From: Tenuifilum thalassicum
GTDB taxonomy: Bacteria; Bacteroidota; Bacteroidia; Bacteroidales; Tenuifilaceae
NCBI RefSeq assembly: GCF_013265555.1
Contig: NZ_CP041345.1
Location: forward strand, 1,844,581-1,908,580
DNA length: 64,000 bases
Reading direction: 5' to 3'
A program made the translations under genes and the position numbers. Of the stretch, positions 1 through 8,822 are shown piece by piece. A model generated the notes under the pieces. It ran no database searches and had not been told where the DNA came from. It worked only from the letters and a program-made list of their open reading frames with translations. Within the stretch, counting starts at the first letter, position 1. Every line of letters starts with the position of its first letter.

Positions 1-1
1 T

Positions 2-154
2 AAGAGTACTGTTCTCCGAACAGGAAAAGCGTCGAAAGTAGTTATAAAGCGAAAACGCGAGGACGTTGTTCACTATGATGGTGAGCCTACAATAATGGGG
101 CAAAAAATCAAAATAAAAATAGTAAAGCAGGGGCTTAATATTATTGTTCCTTAA
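2..154 (+). CDS. C-terminal end of a diacylglycerol-kinase-family lipid kinase (partial)
   Basis: An open frame enters from the left edge and ends at TAA 152-154, giving about 50 residues. The tail reads VVHYDGEPTIMGQKIKIKI followed by a hydrophobic NIIVP end. In the YegS/DagK/LCB5 family the last beta-strands carry just such a DGE element followed by a short strand ending in a Pro, so I infer this is the end of a lipid kinase that phosphorylates diacylglycerol or a related lipid at the membrane. Only the C-terminal beta-sandwich edge is visible; the catalytic GGDGT motif would lie outside the window. Its stop overlaps the stop of the convergent gene on the other strand (TTAA shared at 151-154). 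The family call is moderate because of the short length. Confidence 0.6.
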   Translation, partial: KSTVLRTGKASKVVIKRKREDVVHYDGEPTIMGQKIKIKIVKQGLNIIVP

Positions 155-903
155 CGGCCTTCCACATCAAGAAGTCGTGTTTTCTTCCTCAATGTGCGAA
201 GAACAATATATACAACACCAGTAACAATAAAAGCCACAAACCAATATTTTCCCCATGTGCTAAGTTCAAAAGGCTTCCCCCCATTAGTAATCACATCATG
301 AAGATATTGAAACACGAAGAAAAGCAACACAAGTTTAAAAAGACCTATCGATTCACGTTTTATAACATTCCTTACTGAAAAGAAAAGACCTGGTGACCGC
401 CATCTGAACTTTCTTGGGATAAACGTAGGTACACTATTAGCCCAGTTAAGATATTCCTCACCAAACTTGCCACGTAAAAAGGCTTCTTCGGCATACATTA
501 TGCGTTCATAGTAAAGCCAAAAGAACATTAGAAAGAACACATTAAACCAAATGCTTTGTGTCAGCAACGACAGCCCAAACCACATGAAAAAATTTCCAAG
601 ATAAAGTGGATGCCTTACAAGTGAATACATTCCGGTTTTGTTAACCGTGTCGGCTACTTGGGTTTGTGTGTTTCGACCAGAAGTATTTTTGGGAGTGTAC
701 CCAATAGTTATAACCCTAATAGCTAATCCTATTAAGCTAACAATAAAACAACCCAAAAAGTAGGATGTGCTAAAACTATAAGAATCAACAAGATGCAGAT
801 AAACATAATATCCAAGACCAGCAAAAATAAGCAAAACAGGGAGATAGCTGCGATATCTGAATAAGAAATCCCCTTGACGTCGGAATGTTTCAAAAAGTGC
901 CAT
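151..903 (-). CDS. Isoprenylcysteine carboxyl methyltransferase-like membrane methyltransferase
   Basis: A 250-residue integral membrane protein with about five hydrophobic segments (roughly residues 19-37, 47-66, 104-132, 187-203 and 220-240). Residues 97-103 read RHPLYLG and residues 139-151 hold EEAFLRGKFGEEY. These are the paired motifs of the ICMT/phospholipid N-methyltransferase family, where the RHPxY and EE-x(n)-F-G-x-x-Y elements bind S-adenosylmethionine at the membrane surface. The methyl acceptor cannot be read from sequence; bacterial members act on lipids or are uncharacterised. The last TM segments after residue 180 are an extension beyond the core. It converges on the lipid kinase tail and shares stop-codon bases with it, which hints at a lipid-related neighbourhood. 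ATG at 903 is the only good start. Confidence 0.75.
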   Translation of the reverse strand: MALFETFRRQGDFLFRYRSYLPVLLIFAGLGYYVYLHLVDSYSFSTSYFLGCFIVSLIGLAIRVITIGYTPKNTSGRNTQTQVADTVNKTGMYSLVRHPLYLGNFFMWFGLSLLTQSIWFNVFFLMFFWLYYERIMYAEEAFLRGKFGEEYLNWANSVPTFIPRKFRWRSPGLFFSVRNVIKRESIGLFKLVLLFFVFQYLHDVITNGGKPFELSTWGKYWFVAFIVTGVVYIVLRTLRKKTRLLDVEGR

Positions 904-960
904 ATTAAATTGCCTTTAAATTCGGCTTTAAATATAGCACTAGCTAACCAATGTTAAAAA

Positions 961-1728
961 TTATTCTTGCTTTAATTTAAGATAAAGTGCAGTCAAAACC
1001 TTTTTGGTATATAAGGGGAAGTCGCCATTCATCATCCAGGAGTAGTAGCTTGGCTCTTTCTTAAAGACTTCTAGAACCGGTTTTCCTTTGTGCTTGCCAA
1101 AATTGAAAACCTCAACACCTTTCTCGTTTAGAATAATACGACCAGCAAAATCAACATTTCTATTAAATGAGCTAAACTCTGACAGGGAATCTATATCGTT
1201 TTTCAGTTCGGGATACCGTTCAACTTGAGCACAAAGTATTTCGTATGTTGCAAGGGTATCGGCCTCAGCGCTGTGGGCATTTACGAGTTCCTTATCAAGA
1301 TAAAATTTATAGGCAGCAGCCAGGGTTCGCTTTTCCATTTTATGAAAAATGGTTTGAACATCAACAAACTTGCGTTTTTTAAGGTCAACATCAACCCCAG
1401 CACGCAAAAACTCCTCGGCAAGTAAAGGTAAATCAAAGCGATTGGAGTTGAATCCAGCAAAATCGCAACCCTCTATGTAATTAGCAAGCGATTTGGCTAT
1501 CTCCTTAAATGTTGGGGCATCTTTCACATCCTCATCGGTTATGCCATGCACTGCTGTAGCTTCGGGGGGAATGGGTATTCCAGGGTTTATCAATCGCACC
1601 TTAGACTCTCTATCGCCATTTGGAAAAATCTTAAGGGTTGCAATTTCAACTATACGATCCTTGGCAACATCAATCCCAGTGGTTTCAAGGTCAAAAACGA
1701 TTAACGGATTTTTAATGTTCAAACTCAT
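961..1728 (-). CDS. DnaQ-like 3'-5' exonuclease (Pol III epsilon superfamily)
   Basis: A 255-residue DEDDh exonuclease. The Exo I motif is VFDLETTG with Asp13 and Glu15, the Exo II Asp is in NSNRFDLPLL (about Asp99), and Exo III is AHSAEAD with His152 and Asp157, so all five catalytic residues are present. It should remove 3' nucleotides from DNA (proofreading or repair) using two divalent metal ions. The last 60 residues (VFNFGKHKGKPVLEVFKKEP onward) match the small C-terminal module found on ExoX-type and other stand-alone DnaQ relatives. It lies 70 bases downstream of dnaN but is separated by a hairpin terminator, so it may be transcribed partly independently. It is not clear whether it is the replicative epsilon subunit or an ExoX-like enzyme; the C-terminal module favours ExoX-like. 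Confidence 0.85.
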   Translation of the reverse strand: MSLNIKNPLIVFDLETTGIDVAKDRIVEIATLKIFPNGDRESKVRLINPGIPIPPEATAVHGITDEDVKDAPTFKEIAKSLANYIEGCDFAGFNSNRFDLPLLAEEFLRAGVDVDLKKRKFVDVQTIFHKMEKRTLAAAYKFYLDKELVNAHSAEADTLATYEILCAQVERYPELKNDIDSLSEFSSFNRNVDFAGRIILNEKGVEVFNFGKHKGKPVLEVFKKEPSYYSWMMNGDFPLYTKKVLTALYLKLKQE

Positions 1729-1760
1729 TGTTTACAGAATAAAATATTTGAAAAATAAAT

Positions 1761-1785
1761 TTCCCCGGGCGTAATGTCCGGGGAA
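1761..1785 (-). terminator. Hairpin terminator after dnaN
   Basis: TTCCCCGG at 1761-1768 pairs with CCGGGGAA at 1778-1785 around a 9-base loop. On the minus strand the stem is followed by an AT-rich run with several T's. It starts 14 bases past the dnaN stop and fits a factor-independent terminator for dnaN, possibly leaky because the T run is interrupted. Confidence 0.65.
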
Positions 1786-1798
1786 GTCATTGCTTTTA

Positions 1799-2929
1799 TT
1801 AGGCGCCAACCATCATTGGCATCAGAAGCATCAATACATCCTCATCGGGATTTTCGTTCTCATGGGGGAATAGCAGCCCAGCACGAGATGGGTCGGACAT
1901 GGAAAGAACCACATTGGTAGATGAAAGATTGGCAAGAATTTCAACTAAGAAAGCCGATTTAAACCCGATTTCCATTTCATCACCTTGGTAATCGCAGGTT
2001 AACTTTTCGTAAGCTGAAACGGAGAAGTCGATATCTTGGGCAGATACTTCGCACTGGTTAGAAGTTAAACCTAATTTAATAAGGTTGCTTGCAGCATTTG
2101 AGTAAATGGAAACACGACGAACAGAGTTGTAAAACTCTACCCTGTCGATAATCATCTTGTTAGGATTATCGTTTGGAATAACGGCACTATAATTTGGGTA
2201 TTCGCCCTCAACTAGGCGGCAAACTAATGTATAACCGCTCATTACAAAACGAGCATTCTTTTTGTCGAATTCCACATTTACAGCACCAGCCTCTTTAACC
2301 AAGATTGATTTTAATAGGTTTGCAGGCTTTTTAGGCAGTATAAATGATGCAAAGTTATCTATTTCAACATCTTTTCTACGGTAACGAACCAGCTTATGGG
2401 AATCGGAAGCGACAAAAGTAATGCCTTCTTCGGTAAGTTCAACAAAAATTCCATTCATAACTGGCCGCATCTCATCCTCGGCAGTTGCAAAAATGGTTTT
2501 AGTAATACCGTTAAGCAGAATGTCGGCCGAAACTTTAATGCCAGTAGTAGACTCAGGGCTAAGCTCTGCCTGTTTTGGGAAATCATCGGCTGGTTGGCCA
2601 ACAATATTATACTGACCATTTTCGGTATGAATAACAATCGACTGCGAACCAGTATCAATATCAAATGTTAAGGGCTGTTCAGAAAATTCTTTGAGGGTGT
2701 CGATAAGAATTTTGAAAGGTATCGCGATTGAACCCTCACCCGATGCGTTATCAAGAGTGAGCTTTGTTTTCAGGGTCGATTCTAGGTCGGAGGCAGTGAT
2801 TTCCAACTCATTACCTTCCAAGTTAAAAAGAAAGTTGTCAAGAATTGGTAAGGTATTCTTGCTGCTAATTACCCTGCCCACCACCGATAAGTGGCTTAAT
2901 AGCATGGTGCTAGATACAACAAATTTCAT
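1799..2929 (-). CDS. dnaN: DNA polymerase III sliding clamp (beta subunit)
   Basis: A 376-residue protein, the normal length for the bacterial beta clamp. It starts MKFVVSSTMLLSHLSVVGRV and keeps the family pattern SKNTLPILDNFLF, then EMRPVMNGIFVELTEEGITF in the second domain and a C-terminal third domain ending in LMPMMVGA. In the clamp family the final MLMPM-type strand helps form the groove that binds polymerase and other partners through clamp-binding motifs. Two copies form a ring around DNA and keep Pol III on the template. No dnaA or recF is adjacent, so this is not the classical dnaA-dnaN locus, as is usual in Bacteroidota. ATG at 2929 follows a likely promoter at 2970-2998. Confidence 0.97.
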   Translation of the reverse strand: MKFVVSSTMLLSHLSVVGRVISSKNTLPILDNFLFNLEGNELEITASDLESTLKTKLTLDNASGEGSIAIPFKILIDTLKEFSEQPLTFDIDTGSQSIVIHTENGQYNIVGQPADDFPKQAELSPESTTGIKVSADILLNGITKTIFATAEDEMRPVMNGIFVELTEEGITFVASDSHKLVRYRRKDVEIDNFASFILPKKPANLLKSILVKEAGAVNVEFDKKNARFVMSGYTLVCRLVEGEYPNYSAVIPNDNPNKMIIDRVEFYNSVRRVSIYSNAASNLIKLGLTSNQCEVSAQDIDFSVSAYEKLTCDYQGDEMEIGFKSAFLVEILANLSSTNVVLSMSDPSRAGLLFPHENENPDEDVLMLLMPMMVGA

Positions 2930-2969
2930 ATCGCTTTATTTTAAGTTTTGTTTTCCTTTAATTTCAATA

Positions 2970-2998
2970 CAAAATAGTAACTACACTCTGAATATCAA
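2970..2998 (-). promoter_or_regulatory. Probable dnaN promoter
   Basis: On the minus strand TTG (2998-2996) is followed after 19 bases by TATTTTG (2976-2970), close to the Bacteroidota -33 TTTG and -7 TAnnTTTG consensus but one base short in the -7 spacing. It would give a leader of about 35 bases before the dnaN ATG. Called by motif alone. Confidence 0.45.
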
Positions 2999-3057
2999 TT
3001 TTTTAAAATTGACAAAAAGGACTTCAATATTACAAAAAAATACTTATAAACGCTAAC

Positions 3058-4026
3058 CTAATTCCGATTATTAACAATCAAATCATCTATGTGGCTCAAA
3101 ATAAAATGAAAGTGATAATAAGTTCCTAAAAGTATTCGATTATCGGAAGTACTTATCAGAATATGGTTAGGGTCGTAGCTAAGCGCCTCCCCTAAAAGAT
3201 TTTTGTAGGCATCACCTGTAATTTTGTATAAATGAAATGTGTATGTTTTCCCACCAGCAAAATCAAGAGTAATGGTTTCGAGCAAATTATCAGGTTTTAT
3301 TGATTTTAAGAGCGAATCGGCTGGAACACGAAGTTTCAGGTTTTCCCATGAGTTATATATGCGGCTCACACGTGCTAAATCAAAGCTATCAACCTCCTGC
3401 CCCTTGTAATTAGTAATCAGGATATCTTTATCTGTAAATCTAATCTTATAGCTTTTTGAAACATCAGGGAAGGTTACATTAATGGTCTCAATAGCATCAA
3501 TTGGTTCTATAAAAAGACGATTCGACACCCAATAGTTAGGATTTACGGCAAAGTAATCCATTAAATCGTCTTGGGCATAAGCAGATTCTATGTAATAGGG
3601 CTTATAGCCACCAACCTTAAGGGCAACAGGTTTGTAGTTAAATTCAGGTATTGAAGCAACATAAAAGCTTTGAAGTAACCACCCGCCTTTATATGCATTT
3701 AGCTTAACTGAACTAAGAGGAATTACTTCTTCTATTTTTTTATCGACCTTTAATGTTGCAGGAGAAATAACGTTGAGGGAACCCAAAACATCAAAAAAGT
3801 ATTGAACGGCTTTTTCATCGGCTAAATGCCGTTTATTCAATAGCCAGTAACTTTCATTTTTTTCTAAAAATAATGAATCGGTACCTTTGATTAGCTCAAC
3901 ACGTGAAACTTTGTTCACCTCAACCTTGAAGCTATCGTCTTTACCTGTAAACCATAGGTAAAAGATATAAGCAGATACTACAAGAACAACAAATAGGATG
4001 AATGATAAGACTCTATTTTTTGACAT
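3058..4026 (-). CDS. DUF4340-like membrane-anchored protein in the gld ABC transporter operon
   Basis: About 322 residues starting at ATG 4026 (MSKNRVLSF). A longer frame to 4101 would use TTG and run deep into gldG, so the internal ATG, which overlaps the gldG stop by 14 bases, is preferred. One TM segment spans about residues 5-24, and the rest is a beta-rich extracytoplasmic domain with repeated units resembling SVKLNAYKGGWLLQSFYVAS. Proteins of the DUF4340 type commonly follow GldG-like auxiliary ABC proteins and are thought to be accessory parts of such ABC-2 transporters; that role is inferred from position. No catalytic motif is seen. Translation is probably coupled to gldG. Confidence 0.7.
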   Translation of the reverse strand: MSKNRVLSFILFVVLVVSAYIFYLWFTGKDDSFKVEVNKVSRVELIKGTDSLFLEKNESYWLLNKRHLADEKAVQYFFDVLGSLNVISPATLKVDKKIEEVIPLSSVKLNAYKGGWLLQSFYVASIPEFNYKPVALKVGGYKPYYIESAYAQDDLMDYFAVNPNYWVSNRLFIEPIDAIETINVTFPDVSKSYKIRFTDKDILITNYKGQEVDSFDLARVSRIYNSWENLKLRVPADSLLKSIKPDNLLETITLDFAGGKTYTFHLYKITGDAYKNLLGEALSYDPNHILISTSDNRILLGTYYHFHFILSHIDDLIVNNRN

Positions 4027-5734
4027 GGCCGAATGTGTATTTTTTTCTTCGAACAAAAAACCAGCCCATACCCAAAAGTAATAGCACAAGTGATGGTGCA
4101 ACAGTATTGATAACCTGCCATTTTAAACGTTCAGCAACAGCCTTTTTCCTATTGAGCAAACGGAGCTTAACATTTCGACTCTTTAGCTGTAGTAAACCAT
4201 CATCATCGCATAGATACTTAACCATATTCACAACAAGTTCCTTGTTCCCAAAGGTTTGGTTAGTAAACCTATCGTAACCTAACGGGATTACATATGCTCC
4301 ATTAGGTCGACGTTGAATATCGTTACGAATAATATCGGCATCGGCTACAACAATCATCTTAGTAGGTTTGCTCTGCTCAACAAAATCGATATTTCGACCT
4401 GGCAAAATGGTTTTTAAAGGCCGATTTTTAAAGTTAGAAGTAAATTCACCCTGAAGCTCTGCTACAACAGGAATATAAGAGTTTCTAAACTCATAACGAG
4501 CAATACCTTCGCTAATCTGCTGTAAACTTATAAGAGCAGGAACACGAATAACCTTGGATTCGGCTGATGTATATAGCAGGAAACTTTTTTTCACCTTAGG
4601 ATTCATGCCAACGGTATCGATTGGGCTAATAAATTTCGCCTCAATTAAGTTTAAGCCTTTTGTTATAGGATGATTATCGGGAGGAACGAGTAACGGATAG
4701 TATAGCCAAGGTGCAGGAACGAACTTGGGCTTTTGTCCTGCTAATGCTGTATTTACAGGAATAACGGCACATTGTAAATCCTGAACTAGCATCGGATTTA
4801 ATCGAACGCCATACCTAAACAGCATATCATCTAAATTGAGCTGGTTAACAAAAGCAAGAGTTGTTGCACCTGCCGCCAATGAATCGATGCTAACTTTTAC
4901 AGGGTCTATAAACCACAATGTCCGTCCACCATTCATTATGTACTGGTCAATAATAAGTTTATCGGCTTCGGGGATTGGCTCTTTCGGACCAGCAATAATT
5001 ACAGCCTTATAAGGTTTAAGAGCATCAGGATCGCCATTGATTACAACTCGGTCAACCTCAAAAAATTGTGCCAATTCTCGTTCGATATCGCCTGTTTCAA
5101 ATTCATCTAGCTCGTCATGCCCCTGTATAAATGCAATTCGTTGTTTTTCGCTAGTAGTAACTTGTGCTATAGCATCAATAATGGCATACTCAAAATTTTG
5201 AATTGAAAGATTGATGTTCTCGTCACCCGATAGGTTGGGATTGTTTTTCAAAAGATTAACGGCCATCTCTTTACCCCTATAGACCAGAATGCATCCTGGA
5301 AAGATGATACGTTGTATCATTGCTCCCTCTTTATCTCTTACATGAACATTGGTTGGGTTCAAACCTTTATCGGAAAGCTGTTTAAAAACCTTATCGGTAG
5401 CCTTATCGTTAGCAAGTTCATAGGGGTTAACAAACTCATACTTGATTTTTTTGCCTGCAATTACCTTAAACTCATTCAAGGTTTCGGCTAAAGCCTTACG
5501 CATACGCACAAAGCCAGTTGGTAGTTCCCCATCAAGATAAACACGAATTACAACAATATCATCAAGTCCTTTAAGAATCTGTTTAGTAACTGGTTGTATG
5601 GTATAACGCTTATCCTCAGTTAGGTCGATGCGGAAATATAAGAATGATGAAACAATATTAAACAAAACAAGAACTAAAACAACTGTTACAAGACTTTTAA
5701 AACTTCGATACCTGTTACTTACTGTAAACGACAT
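4013..5734 (-). CDS. gldG: GldG-like ABC transporter auxiliary protein
   Basis: A 573-residue protein with an N-terminal TM segment (about residues 13-32), a long extracytoplasmic region and a C-terminal TM segment (about 543-562) followed by the basic end RRKKYTFGHVKK. The extracytoplasmic part has the layout of the GldG/ABC-type uncharacterised transport domain: IRVYLDGELPTGFVRMRKAL near the start, RIAFIQGHDELDE in the middle and IIAGPKEPIPEADKLIIDQY after it. In Flavobacterium GldA, GldF and GldG form an ABC transporter needed for gliding; in non-gliders homologues occur without a known substrate. The gene lies 21 bases after gldF. The ATPase gene gldA is not in the window. Confidence 0.85.
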   Translation of the reverse strand: MSFTVSNRYRSFKSLVTVVLVLVLFNIVSSFLYFRIDLTEDKRYTIQPVTKQILKGLDDIVVIRVYLDGELPTGFVRMRKALAETLNEFKVIAGKKIKYEFVNPYELANDKATDKVFKQLSDKGLNPTNVHVRDKEGAMIQRIIFPGCILVYRGKEMAVNLLKNNPNLSGDENINLSIQNFEYAIIDAIAQVTTSEKQRIAFIQGHDELDEFETGDIERELAQFFEVDRVVINGDPDALKPYKAVIIAGPKEPIPEADKLIIDQYIMNGGRTLWFIDPVKVSIDSLAAGATTLAFVNQLNLDDMLFRYGVRLNPMLVQDLQCAVIPVNTALAGQKPKFVPAPWLYYPLLVPPDNHPITKGLNLIEAKFISPIDTVGMNPKVKKSFLLYTSAESKVIRVPALISLQQISEGIARYEFRNSYIPVVAELQGEFTSNFKNRPLKTILPGRNIDFVEQSKPTKMIVVADADIIRNDIQRRPNGAYVIPLGYDRFTNQTFGNKELVVNMVKYLCDDDGLLQLKSRNVKLRLLNRKKAVAERLKWQVINTVAPSLVLLLLGMGWFFVRRKKYTFGHVKK

Positions 5735-5755
5735 GGCCGCAAATTTTATATTAGT

Positions 5756-6487
5756 TTACCACTTACGCGATTCTAACTTTACTCTTGTTAATAGCAAAAA
5801 GACCAATGAGAAGCTGATAAAATAAAGGATATCGCGAGAATCAATTACACCCCTGCTTAACGATTCGTAATGTTCGCTAATACTCAATGAAATTAACACA
5901 CCTCGTGCCCACTCCATCGACTGAAGTTCAGCAAACCAAACAATGCCATCGTAAAAAAGATAGGATAATGCGACTGAAGCGAGAAATGCAACTATTGTAT
6001 TATCGGTTAAACTTGAAGTAAAAATTCCAATTGATGCATATGCTGCGGCTAAAAAGAAAAGTCCAATGTATGAACCCCAAGTAGCAGCCCAATCAAGGTT
6101 TCCGACCGGACTGCCAAGCTTAGCAACACTATAAACAAAAATAAGAGAAGGAATAAGAATGATACTAACCAGAACTATTGAAGCTAAATACTTCCCAACC
6201 ACAAGTGCAGTATCGGAAATAGGTCGAGTTAGTATTAGCTCAATGGTCCCTGCTTTTTTCTCATCGGCAAACATTCTCATAGTTGCAGCAGGAACCAAAA
6301 ATAGGAAAAGCCAGGGTGCAAGCAAAAACAATGAATCTAAGGTAGCGTATCCAGAGTCAAGAATATTCGTATACCCAGGCAGCACCCACAGAAAAAGTCC
6401 TGTTAAAACAAGGAATACGATAGCAATTACATATCCTGTTAACGATGAAAAGAAATTCTGCATTTCCCTTATGAAAATCGATTTCAT
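5756..6487 (-). CDS. gldF: GldF-like ABC-2 type transporter permease
   Basis: A 243-residue integral membrane protein with about six TM segments, beginning MKSIFIREMQNFFSSLTGYV. The stretch ADEKKAGTIELILTRPISD (about residues 72-90) is the conserved cytoplasmic loop of ABC-2 permeases (E-x-x-x-G-T-x-E-L-L-L-T-x-P). It should form the membrane channel of the GldAFG transporter with an ATPase encoded elsewhere. It sits between the SpoIID-like gene (15 bases upstream) and gldG (21 bases downstream), so the three are probably co-transcribed. The substrate is unknown. Confidence 0.87.
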   Translation of the reverse strand: MKSIFIREMQNFFSSLTGYVIAIVFLVLTGLFLWVLPGYTNILDSGYATLDSLFLLAPWLFLFLVPAATMRMFADEKKAGTIELILTRPISDTALVVGKYLASIVLVSIILIPSLIFVYSVAKLGSPVGNLDWAATWGSYIGLFFLAAAYASIGIFTSSLTDNTIVAFLASVALSYLFYDGIVWFAELQSMEWARGVLISLSISEHYESLSRGVIDSRDILYFISFSLVFLLLTRVKLESRKW

Positions 6488-6502
6488 GGTTATTGGGTTT
6501 TC

Positions 6503-7690
6503 CTATTTGACAACACTACTTGGTTCAACCTTTAATGAATCGGTTTGTGTAGAGATATTTGCCTTAGAGATATTGACAATTTGAACCCCTTTGAAATAGT
6601 ACTTCACTATTTCCTCATAGCTCATTCCTTTACGTGCCATTTGTAGGGCGCCATCCTGACACATACCCACACCATGTCCATACCCCCTACCCGACAAACG
6701 AACTTCTTTTTTCCCTGCATAAACCGAAAACCATGCAGATTTTAGCTTAAAATACTTCCTAACAGTTGTGGTTAAAATTTTAGTCCCCTTAACAGTGTAA
6801 TACTTAGGACGATTTTTGGGATTAAAATTCAAATCGCTACGAGTTATTTTTGAAGTATCAACCCCTTGCTCTGAAAGGAACTTATACCAACGCGATAAAG
6901 GTATTCGCTTTTCCCATCGCGCATTGGACGATGATGTACAGAACCTGTCGGGAACACTTTTCAAATATGGTAACGCTTGAACCCAAACATCCTCCGAATT
7001 GGCAGTTTGACCACCACAATTAGCATGAAATGCAGCTGTTATTGGTTTTAAATCGGCATCAACAACAATCAAATCTTTAACATCCAGAACTGCATCATAA
7101 ATATAATCTATATTTTCTACACGCCCTTTATAAGCTTGGCAGTGCTCGGTATCGCAAAGGTTAAACCCCTCCGACTGATGCTTATTGGCATGCGATACGG
7201 TATAAGTACGGGCTAACAATGCTTGCGCTTTATAAAGTTCCTCCTCCTTATTTGGCCCAGTTTCGGCAAGCACAACTGATGCTAAGTACTTTTCCCTGTC
7301 TACCAGATTAATTGCCATAACCCTATCATAATCAACATAAAAGGTTATATTATCGTCATACATTCGAGCAGCCTGAGCAGGAATTATAGGCTTAATTCTA
7401 AAAACATCGTTGCCTGTTTTACCAACAAGGGTTACCCTTTTGAAGTTACCATAGTTATTAAACTCATCTCTTACTAAAATTGAATCGCCGCTTCGGCTAA
7501 TATATAAAATCTGAAGGGGTTTTAAGCCAATTATTGTATCGCCTAAAACCAAGTTATACTCACCTTTTGTTGGGGTTACAAGTATGGTGCTCAATTTGAC
7601 ATTATTAAAGATACTAACGCTTAACTTTTGGGCAAATATTGAAAAAGAAAGTAAAAACAGAAGCAACAGGGAGAATACAAATTTTTTCAT
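6503..7690 (-). CDS. SpoIID/LytB-domain secreted protein
   Basis: 395 residues with a cleavable signal peptide (MKKFVFSLLLLFLLSFSIFA, cleavage before QKL). The middle holds the SpoIID/LytB core: LVDREKYLASVVLAETG, then LYKAQALLARTYTVSHANKH, then AAFHANCGGQTANSEDVW, and near the end LSGRGYGHGVGMCQDGALQM. In Bacillus SpoIID this fold is a lytic transglycosylase acting on peptidoglycan stripped of its side peptides, and the YGHGVGMCQ segment is highly conserved. In Bacteroidota the protein is exported and probably remodels peptidoglycan. The start ATG overlaps the lpxB stop by four bases (ATGA), so translation is coupled to lipid A synthesis genes. The substrate is inferred from the family. Confidence 0.85.
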   Translation of the reverse strand: MKKFVFSLLLLFLLSFSIFAQKLSVSIFNNVKLSTILVTPTKGEYNLVLGDTIIGLKPLQILYISRSGDSILVRDEFNNYGNFKRVTLVGKTGNDVFRIKPIIPAQAARMYDDNITFYVDYDRVMAINLVDREKYLASVVLAETGPNKEEELYKAQALLARTYTVSHANKHQSEGFNLCDTEHCQAYKGRVENIDYIYDAVLDVKDLIVVDADLKPITAAFHANCGGQTANSEDVWVQALPYLKSVPDRFCTSSSNARWEKRIPLSRWYKFLSEQGVDTSKITRSDLNFNPKNRPKYYTVKGTKILTTTVRKYFKLKSAWFSVYAGKKEVRLSGRGYGHGVGMCQDGALQMARKGMSYEEIVKYYFKGVQIVNISKANISTQTDSLKVEPSSVVK

Positions 7691-8820
7691 TTCGTGAAAT
7701 TGGTTTTAAGAAGTTCAACAATTTTTTGGCCAACTCTTTCCGATGCCCCCCTTTCACCTAAAATTTCTTTTAGTTTACGATATTGTTCAAGTTGTTTAGC
7801 CCTTTTTGGCTTACCTGGCAGTAAATCTGAAGCCTCGGAATACAACATCTTAGGTGTTAAATCGTACTGTTTTAACTCTTTAACCACCTCGGCATTCATA
7901 TTCAAATTTACTAACGAAATATATTTCACTTTTATTACTGCCCAGGCTATAAGCATTGACAATAAGTTTCCTTTGTAGCAAACTACCTGAGGGACATTCA
8001 TTAATGCAGCCTCAAGAGTTGCAGTACCAGATGTGACAAATGCAAGTGTAGCACAGGAAAGCAGCTCGTAGGTTTTATTAAAAACAATTGAAACCTCTTT
8101 CCCTTTGATGTAAGGCTCATAAACCGATTTATCGAGCGAGGGCGCCCCTGCTATAACAGCCTGGTATTCCGGAAACCGCTCAGCAACCTTCAACATTACG
8201 GGAAGATTATACTTTATTTCCTGTTTTCTGCTTCCAGGAACTAAAGCAATAATTGGTTTTTGAGGCAAACCATTTTGGTTACAAAAATCGTTTAGCGGAA
8301 TAGGGTTAGGCAGCTTGTTTAATATTGCATCTATTGATGGATTCCCTAGATAAATTGAATCTACACCCTTGTTCTTAAAATATTCAATCTCAAAAGGGAA
8401 AATGATAAACAGCTTATCGATATACTTTTTTAATGTTTTTACGCGCGACTCTTTCCAAGCCCAAACCTTAGGTGCAATGTAATAGAAAACTTTAAACCCA
8501 AATTGTTTGGCAAACTTTGCTATTCGTAAGTTAAAACCAGGATAATCGACAAGGATAACCACATCGGGCCGAAACTCAAGAATGCTTTTCTTACATAGCT
8601 CCATGTTTGCCTTTATGGTTCTAAGGTTCATTACTACCTCTAAAAAACCCATAAATGCCATATCGCGGTAGTGCTTAACTAGAGTTCCACCCTGGGCCTG
8701 CATTAAATCACCACCAAAATATTGAAACTCAGCATTAGCATCAGCGGCCTTAATCCCCTTCATCAGGTTGGAAGCATGTAAATCGCCCGACGCCTCCCCG
8801 GCTACAATAAAATATTTCAT
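7687..8820 (-). CDS. lpxB: Lipid-A-disaccharide synthase
   Basis: 377 residues, close to the 382 of E. coli LpxB. The N terminus MKYFIVAGEASGDLHASNLM is the family signature, followed by YYIAPKVWAWKESRVKTLKK and the C-terminal donor-binding region LAFVTSGTATLEAALMNVPQ. The GT19 enzyme joins UDP-2,3-diacylglucosamine to lipid X to give the lipid A disaccharide at the cytoplasmic membrane. It lies two bases downstream of a small membrane protein and just after surE, the usual surE-lpxB arrangement of Bacteroidota. The other lpx genes are not in the window. Confidence 0.96.
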   Translation of the reverse strand: MKYFIVAGEASGDLHASNLMKGIKAADANAEFQYFGGDLMQAQGGTLVKHYRDMAFMGFLEVVMNLRTIKANMELCKKSILEFRPDVVILVDYPGFNLRIAKFAKQFGFKVFYYIAPKVWAWKESRVKTLKKYIDKLFIIFPFEIEYFKNKGVDSIYLGNPSIDAILNKLPNPIPLNDFCNQNGLPQKPIIALVPGSRKQEIKYNLPVMLKVAERFPEYQAVIAGAPSLDKSVYEPYIKGKEVSIVFNKTYELLSCATLAFVTSGTATLEAALMNVPQVVCYKGNLLSMLIAWAVIKVKYISLVNLNMNAEVVKELKQYDLTPKMLYSEASDLLPGKPKRAKQLEQYRKLKEILGERGASERVGQKIVELLKTNFTK

Positions 8821-8822
8821 AG

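Noticed and set aside
4027-4101. Longer N terminus for the DUF4340 protein
   Set aside because: It would need a TTG start and runs inside gldG; the extra residues (MHHHLCYY...) have no family match, whereas ATG 4026 starts a clean TM anchor.
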